From NCBI GenBank assembly GCA_038025085.1, contig CM076154.1:18264001-18328000 (forward strand): a DNA stretch of 64,000 nucleotides, read 5' to 3'. Positions within the stretch are counted from its first letter, which is position 1, and every line of letters starts with the position of its first letter. The notes under the pieces were generated by a model. The model was given only the letters and a program-made list of their open reading frames with translations, had not been told where the DNA came from and ran no database searches. Made by a program: the position numbers and the translations under genes. Below are positions 56,639 to 64,000 of this stretch, in pieces. The stretch comes from Tetragonia tetragonoides (taxonomy: Eukaryota; Streptophyta; Magnoliopsida; Caryophyllales; Aizoaceae).

Positions 56639-59600
56639 TCATGAGCCAAGTAGCTTCTTCCATCTGGCGTATCCAAGAATGAGGAGAAAAATCAGGAAAC
56701 AAAATGCTGTGCCACTTCCGATAACAATGCCGAAAATGCCTTCCGTGTGGTACCATTTACAATCAATGTTCATGCCGAAAATTCCTGCTATAAGAGTATC
56801 AAGTGCTATAGCGAATGATGCAATGGTTAAGGTCAGCTGCAGTTGAATAAGCTCATTACGCTGGTTGTCAAGTTGAATGTTGACATAATCTTCTGTGTCG
56901 TCGATGTATTCCCTGACCTGCAACATGTCAATTGTTACCATGCATCTAATCACCTCCTCCCCACCCAGGGGGAAAGGGAAAGAAAAAATATACACAGCCA
57001 CACATACTTGAGAAAACGTACAAATGGTGCTGACAGGAATCACCAATAACCAAGTTTGAAAACAAGTAATCCTCCAGATCCAGTCATTTCAAGAGAGGAA
57101 GCATCACAAGATGCAGAACTAGAGAAAGTGTGGCAAGAATCATTAGCCTTTTATGTGGCGTGTATTTGCTAGAGGTTAAGATTAATTGCAGTACGATGAG
57201 GCATTCAGAAACTATTTTAGGTTCGCGAGGTACAAAATTAATTTCAATGAATTTCTCACTTAGTTGTAATGTACTACTGTCCTTTTTCTGGAGTTAAGAG
57301 TCACTGGAAAATTGAACTTGATGACAAAGCACTCAGAAGTTAAAATACATGGGTGGGACTCACAGAACTTCGTGCTTTCACAAAACCAAGAATGAAGAAA
57401 ATATATCTCAAACTTCTGAGGGCACTCCCAAGAATAAGGAAATTTATCGGGATTCATATTTCTGGTGTTGTCGATCTTCAATATACTGAAAATAGTCCTC
57501 CTATTTCTGGTCACTCATTTTGGGAAGCACTTTGACATTTGCAAACTCACAGTAAGCCCCAATGTCAAAAAGGGCCCAATATATTTGTCACAAGTCCAAT
57601 GTACATAATAACTAACTAGCAGATCCCAGAAATCTGAAATCACCACTATGGTCCTCTTTGATTAGTGGTTTTTCAGCTTCAGGTATAGGGATGGAGTGAA
57701 CCATTTCCATAGATGGCATTCCTGGTTATCGGGTATGTTTTCATCAAAACTCCTAACTTGCACTGGTTTCACTCATTTCAAATCTCCTGGAATCAAAAGG
57801 GAGTAAAAGAAAAATAAGAAACCACCACTACCCGCCTTCCTTCCCTCCCATCACACCACCACACTACTTCCCTTCCACTCCCCAACCACCACAGCCCCTG
57901 GATCCTCTCCCTACACAACCCTTGACGACCTAGCCAAGCATTGCACCTTATCCTTGCCGCGCTATGCACAATCAACTTTGTGCAGTAACATCCTTCAAAC
58001 CTAGGCGGCCAGATGCCAAATTCTGGGTCTCGACATTGGTGGCAGATCCAAACACTAAAACCCCATAATATGCCATGACCAGTCGAATACTCAGCAACAA
58101 TCCAAGGAGAGAGAGAGCCGTTATACAGTCCCAGAAATAGTAGTGGAGACGAAATTGGTAATCACGATGGATGGGCAGAAGAGATGCTGATGGTCATGGT
58201 GGGTCATGGATAAAAGAGATTTGGTGGGAGGACTGCTGAACAGCTTATTGATGGCTAATATGAGGGAGGAGAAGAATTTCAACCTAAATATATTTTTATT
58301 ATTAATAACCAAACATTAATAATTCTAATATTGATTCACCTCATTCCATACCCCCCATGATGCTATATTCATACCCACACATACCTACCAAATGTAGGAA
58401 ACAAGGTTATTTGAGATTAGGATAATGGATTCTGATCAACTAGCACTTCCTTCAATCAGGACAGCTAAAAATTAGACAAACGTACCAAACGAGGTTATTA
58501 GACATCAGGATATTGGAATTTAATCAACTAGCACTTGTTTCAATCAGGACACCGAAAAATAAATATACTCGTCTCTACCTTAGGAGCTTTGACAAAAAAA
58601 AGTACAAATATAATATAAAAAAGCAACAAAATTGGCTTTATAATAATCATTCTAACTCTAGGATGAATACATCTTTTGTCTGAGCAGCAAACTGAATTAT
58701 AATTTCAGGCAACTATCAAATAACCAATAAATCCCAGGCCCTAAAGAGCACTCTGGCCACTACAAAGCCTCCTGAAAATCCCCAAGAGAGACATCTCCAC
58801 CATACAAAGAGTTGTTTGTGGAAAAAAAAATGCACAATCAGAAACAACCGTGTCAGTATCAAGCATACAGAACTTTCACTCCTAGTAATCCATGTTCTTC
58901 CCAGCGTGTCTGCACATTGAGTCTGAAAGCCAACAATATTAGCTGCAATGTCATTAATTTGCCACCACATATAAGCCTTCCATTTACTGCCCTCCAACAT
59001 ACCTAGTATTCCAAGTTTCCAACACAAAGATCTTATGCTCCATCGATGTAATGCAAAATCCTAGCAACAGCTAAAATAGCTAGTTCACACTGCATTAATG
59101 GTTGTAAAACTTGCTCAACTCCATCTTATCAGCACCCATTGTAAGACCCTAAACAGTTCCCGGCTTCTAAGTCTGAGTAACCCGCACTTCTAAATCCACG
59201 TTTTTAGAAGAAATTTGAGTTTAATAACCATCCCCAAAATTCTCCACTGCAAGAAGATACTTAATTCAGGTAATGGTCTCCATTTAGGCCTTCCTTTCCT
59301 AACCAACTTACACCTTCGTGGCCTAGAAGTTAGAACCCTCAATTGGCTGTGTTGGGTAATTGTTATTACAGCATTAGCCATCTTGCCGGAAAAAAGCAAA
59401 AGAGTTACGGGGAACACTCCAAGCATTAGCAGAACTCACTGCAGAAGGAATGGGTCTTCACCCAACCACCTCACCCAGTGCTTCCTCATCTTCACTATTC
59501 CAAGTGTGGATGGATATATTGTATTTTTATCCAACACCCCCCAAAGGAGCGTCAATCACATCACCATAATTGGGTGGTGCTGCATCCTCCATACTTCGTT

Positions 59601-62600
59601 CTATCTTTTTAACATTACACCTTTCCCTAGGAACCACAAGATCATTACTCAATTAGAATTTATGACCTTTGAAGTTTGAAGAAATTGCCCTCAACCTGAA
59701 CTCCTCAACAGAAACCTCTTCATCAATAGGATGAATAGAATTAAAATTCTATTCTCCCCTATCATATCTATGATGTGACAGCTAATGTTGAGGTTAAAAG
59801 AGATTGTACGACCATGAATTCACAGATATCGTGCCCGGAGACTAGATAATGAATCAGATCTTCTCAATAAAGAAAAAGATGCCCCTTCCCTACCCCCAAA
59901 ACCCGATCCAATCTGTAACTATTCCACCCTGCACCTCAAAAAAAAAGAAAATAGAAAACAAACAAAAAAGGACAACCTACCACTCTACCACAAAGGCACA
60001 AACATAAACACACATAGAAAACCACACATTCACTTCTCACTGAGCACACAAAGAAACTAAGTACTTTCATACTTACAGACAATATCTTGTTCCTAGTCCC
60101 GTCCAACTGCATGAAATAAGCCTCCAGTAACATCTCAAGATCTTCAACATCATCCTCCCAGTAGTTGCTGGTCACCAAACTTCCACTCCTATTAGAACTC
60201 ATTCGACGAAGATAATGCGGTGCAGGGACAACAGAATTTGATGCAGCAGAATTTAATAAGGCTTCAGATTGCTGGAATTGGGTCAGCTTCCTTGTAAGAT
60301 ACAGATGAGCCATATCTTCATTATCATCCAACAGATGCTCAATCTCATCCCTTACCTGGCAAAATTAGGATTTAAGCCTTACTATTCAAAACCTCTACAT
60401 GAGAATGCAGTGCTACAACGTAATATCGCTTGTAGATGCTAAATGGTCTAGATGAGCAATGAAAGCCACAAATTACACAACACAAACCCTTGCATATACT
60501 TCTAGATGTTTAATCTACACTTGTAGGTGCAACTGGAAACTGAGAAGATATCATCATTCACAACAATCAGGGAGTAGTGGACACCAGCATTTAGCCCTAA
60601 TACAGTTGTCTACGTGAGTACCAAACAATATATAATAGTGAGATACAGAATCTCAATTTTGGTGCATGACACAAGGAACAATCAAAATGACAGAAGGAGA
60701 ACTAGTCAGAGATCATCACAATAACGATGAGAAACTGTGACAGTGAGATACACAATCCCTGCGATGATGTGTGGGCAGGATCCAAAACATCTGGCAGTCT
60801 GGCCTCATATAGCGGATTTTTAGGTTCATGGATTAGAAAATCCATTTAGGCTCTACGACAAGGACGTGGGTAAGGAGAGAAAGTCAGTGGTGAACTTGAT
60901 AGAATCAGAGCTGAATCTTGAGGTAAGCAACAGATATGGAGTCAATCCTCATAGATGAAAGCTGTAATAAATAATAGAGATAGAGGAAAAAGGGAAAGAT
61001 AAAGCAAAAGGAAATCATTGCACTATTCATGATCCAAAAAAGGACATTGAGGGTGAAATAAGACCAAGATTGAGAACGCTAATAAAGCCCAAATTGATGA
61101 ACCTTGTCATGCCAAAGGAGATAAGGGCACTACAATTTGAGTGCAGTTAATCTACTTCATCAGAAAAATATGCTTAGAGGCATGCGTTCTCTCTGTGTCA
61201 CTCAGAAACTGTGTGACGCTTGTCAGCTTCGCATGCAACATAGGAAACCTTTTTCTGACTGAAAATGCTAGGAGAGAGCAAAGGGGGACCTAAATTGGTG
61301 CGTACATTATGTATATTGTCCTCAAAGGACTTTATCTCGCAGACAGAACAAGTACTACATGTAACAAGAAAAATATAAGAGAAACACATATCAAAGTATA
61401 TAACATATTAACATGTAATGCAAATCCCACCAGTTTCTATTACAATTAAATTACAAAGGCAAATTCAGGAGGGTTAACACACAGCTATCCACTTAACCGG
61501 CATGTTCAAAAGCAATACAAGACAGCATATCAGAACATGAATCACGATCTTATTTGCTAAAATAAAATTCAAGATAGCTTAATCACTTAGGTTGGAAAGT
61601 TCATAATAGATATTGTGACAGTCTGCATTTCTCCAACAGATCCTACTGTGCATAGCATAATGGATACGGTTTGTTAATACTCTCTAATAGCCTTTTCTAA
61701 TGATTATTAATGGTCATCCTTTGGTCCATCTTTATTATGAATTTAAGCGACAAAATACAATTCTATTGAGGAACCAGCAACCGCAAGGTCTATGAAAAGA
61801 AATTTCAAGCAGCAGAACAAGTCACAAGAAACTTAGCAAGAATACCTTTTGGACACGAGCAAGCAACCGGGTCAGGTTACTTTTCAAACTCCTCACACGT
61901 TCAAGATTCCTTGTACTAACACTTCGAGCCAACTCATCCAACACAGGATAAGCATCTTTCTCAAGATCAGCCACATTGGACTCCAAATACGAACATACCA
62001 CCTCCAAGGCAATTTCCAGCACCTGAAATTCAAACGGAAGCTCCTGCTGACCACTTTCAACAGGTTCAGTATGTCCCCATTGTGCCCCAGTAGAATGTAT
62101 TTCATTATCCTGAATATCTATGGCGCCTTCTCTATCAATCAGTGCCGCGCCTTTGCGAGGAAGCTGCTGCCGAAGCTGATCTACAAAAGGAAGAACCTCC
62201 TGGCGGAGAGGATCAAGCAAAAGTACCTCTTCAGCAGTGACTATGGCCTTTATAAACTCCAAATTGACAACCATGGCTCTTTCTCTAGCTGACAAAGAAT
62301 AAAAAAAACGTTGACTCAATTTGATCCACCCGCAATCATCAAAACCATGTAACTAAGAACTGTGCACAATAGAGCACTATTACCTGATGAACACTCAATA
62401 AAATATCTTTATTTACTACCTTATAAATGGAGGATATTTTCATTTCCCCCAATGGCACTACATTGAAGGAATGAATGAACTCAATCAAAGAGAAAAGAAC
62501 TTTATTAAAGAACTATCTGATGATTTTTACGCAAATAACCTTCTCTTTGCAACTTTCTTGGGTTGTCTTTTGGGAGTAACCGTAAAGCATAGAACCAAAT

Positions 62601-63664
62601 AGGCCCTTATACTGTTATATGAAGGAACCTCGACTTACCATTATAAGATGGGTCATTACTTCAAGGAACCACATCTCACTCATACACCATAACACATTAG
62701 GCAACATGGTTTTTCGAATGACACGCTAATGTCAGTGACAGGCCATTACATACAGCGTCGGCCGTTGCAATCTGCTATAGTGTTCTTACAGCAATTATAC
62801 ATGTTGCATTAATATAGAAAAACCCTTTACTCAAGTTTCAACCATTACAAATGTTTAGAATATCTCTTTGTTTGTAGAAAATAACAACAGGATAAAATCC
62901 ATGTTTTCAGTGTACTTGCAAAAACATTTTTTTTAATGACGTGCAGTACGATATTTAAAGATGAAATTTCATATACTTCAATTTGCACCTAGGAAACACG
63001 AACACCCTCGATGGATCTTTTTCACTTTACATACATGGTGTTTCCTTCTATATGTTTTCTGTCTATGTTCAGTAGTGCAACTAAGACTGGTGCCTAGATG
63101 CCCGAGACTTTTGTGACATGCTAGTTCCGTGGTCTCAGAGTGTATCGCAATCAAGAATGCCGATGAAATATGAACTCACCATGGGACAGGGGTGGCTCTC
63201 AAAATTCTTTTGAGTGACTGTTTCTGATCCTTGGATGACATTTAAGTGTATTTGGGGTGACACAGAGACCTGCGCATGCAGTTTTACTCTAAAATAAAGG
63301 ACGGCTTATACAGCAGTGCATATAAGCTCCTAAGTAAAATCCCTTACTACAACCACTTAGCAGTTAGCACAATAAAGGATGGCTCATAAAACATGCACTT
63401 AGCACAACCTCGACCTAGCTAAAATCCCTTATGATCAAACAACTACTAAAACTCAACGACATCGCTGAATTCAAACAACACCACCCACAAGACGCCAGTC
63501 AAAACCTCAAAACAATACCACAATTACCAACAAACTCAAACACAGTTTTGTCCTATGGTTTAAAGCGAGTCACACACAAAGCCATACACATGTTTCAAAC
63601 CAAGGTCTCAACAAACAAAACCTCAATACACTTCATCAGCTAAGTTAACTGTATTAGCCTCTGT

Positions 63665-63697
<33 letters not shown>

Positions 63698-64000
63698 AGT
63701 CCACTTTCACTCTAGTAGCCAACGTTGAAAGCCTATCTTAACCGTTAACGGCTCAATTAGACAACAATTAAAAGGGCCTTCACATTTCACAATCAAATTC
63801 ACAGCAACCTAAACCCAGTTCACAAATTCACACTGGCATATAACATACCTAATGAATTAAACACCAAACAAACAAAAACAGAAACACAGAGCTCAAATTA
63901 TCATATTTATTACTCGTAGCATTAATACCAGTATCATACCAAGAATATTGGAGGAGTGAGAGAAAACAGGACCAAGAATCCTCAAATCCCTAGCAGGAAT
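56639..64000 (-). CDS. MRS2-4: MRS2-4-type CorA-like magnesium transporter (5' end outside window)
   Basis: The exons are 63940-64000 (partial, starting [18 protein letters not shown]), 61846-62288, 60077-60355 and 56639-56917, each with GT-AG borders and matching phases (the first junction splits an Ala codon). The protein continues with [54 protein letters not shown] and [13 protein letters not shown]. The last exon carries the two membrane helices and the GMN signature (GIFGMN) of the CorA/MRS2 ion-selectivity loop, ending in [10 protein letters not shown]. Such proteins form pentameric Mg2+ channels in organelle or other cell membranes. I name it from the overall match to the plant MRS2-4 (MGT6) group. 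The start codon and N-terminus are not in the window. Confidence 0.9.
56918..60076 (-). other. Long last intron of the MRS2-4 gene
   Basis: This is 3.2 kb against about 1.5 and 1.7 kb for the next two introns. It contains no gene I can recognise. A GT donor (60076-60075) and a TTGCAG acceptor (56923-56918) delimit it. The region about 57660-58560 contains repeated words such as AATCAACTAGCACTT (58436 and 58524), so transposon remnants are likely. Confidence 0.6.
60356..61845 (-). other. Second intron (counting from the 3' end) of the MRS2-4 gene
   Basis: It has a donor GT at 61845-61844 and an acceptor CAG at 60358-60356. There is no internal gene. Confidence 0.7.
62289..63939 (-). other. 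First visible intron of the MRS2-4 gene
   Basis: It has a donor GT at 63939-63938 and an acceptor CAG at 62291-62289. It includes a 30-base poly(A) run on the plus strand (63666-63695) that may mark a retroelement tail, but no element could be delimited. Confidence 0.7.
63666..63695. repeat. Poly(A) tract in intron
   Basis: This is a run of 30 A on the plus strand, preceded by CTGTC and followed by GAAGTCC. Confidence 0.95.

Noticed and set aside
58716..59679. Frames of 103 and 154 codons inside the MRS2-4 intron
   Set aside because: They show no domain and no retroelement motif, and they lie wholly inside an intron with good splice sites.

Overview
The window is nuclear DNA from a flowering plant, most likely a eudicot. 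The signs are GT-AG introns in MRS2-type, F-box/FBD and IscA-like genes, a plant receptor-like cytoplasmic kinase, and a dense load of plant transposons (Mutator-like, CACTA, Copia, TRIM, L1-type LINE, tRNA-derived SINE, MITE). The family cannot be fixed from sequence alone. Four protein-coding loci look potentially functional: the first exon of a mitochondrial IscA-like Fe-S assembly protein at the left edge (minus), a three-exon F-box/LRR/FBD gene at 33124-35551 (minus), a single-exon cytoplasmic kinase at 52917-54095 (plus), and the last four exons of an MRS2-4-type magnesium transporter at 56639-64000 (minus, running off the right edge).

Left part (1-8400): directly upstream of the IscA-like start codon lie two non-autonomous Mutator-like elements (429-2146 and 2170-3583). 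Each has its own perfect 9-bp target-site duplication, and they sit in opposite orientation. An inactivated L1-type LINE (4156-8374, minus strand) with an 18-bp target-site duplication follows.

Middle part (8400-32260): a cluster of F-box/LRR/FBD pseudogenes that arose by segmental duplication. The unit is [F-box 3' end on plus] - [conserved non-coding/unknown stretch] - [old LINE endonuclease fragment on plus] - [F-box gene on minus]. Three incomplete copies can be followed. They differ by later insertions that can be dated against each other, because the empty site survives in another copy: a CACTA element with CTA duplication, a TRIM with TATGA duplication, two truncated Copia elements, and 5'-truncated LINEs. 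One Copia fragment is joined in frame to F-box sequence, giving a 496-codon chimeric reading frame.

Right-middle part (33100-52500): the intact F-box gene, with a LINE tail in its 3' region, is followed by about 2.7 kb without recognisable genes, a second degraded LINE (38264 to about 43240) interrupted by a GGGTC-rich insert, and then a gene-poor AT-rich stretch. That stretch carries a probable solo LTR, two MITEs, a TRIM-like foldback, Helitron-like hairpin ends and a SINE with a 10-bp target duplication.

Right part (52900-64000): the kinase gene, which has Val in place of the near-invariant Asp of kinase subdomain IX, and the magnesium transporter gene, whose 3.2-kb intron separates the last exon from the rest. 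No operon-like or pathway link joins the four genes; they are independent plant loci separated by transposons. I found no prokaryotic-style system, CRISPR array or rRNA/tRNA gene.
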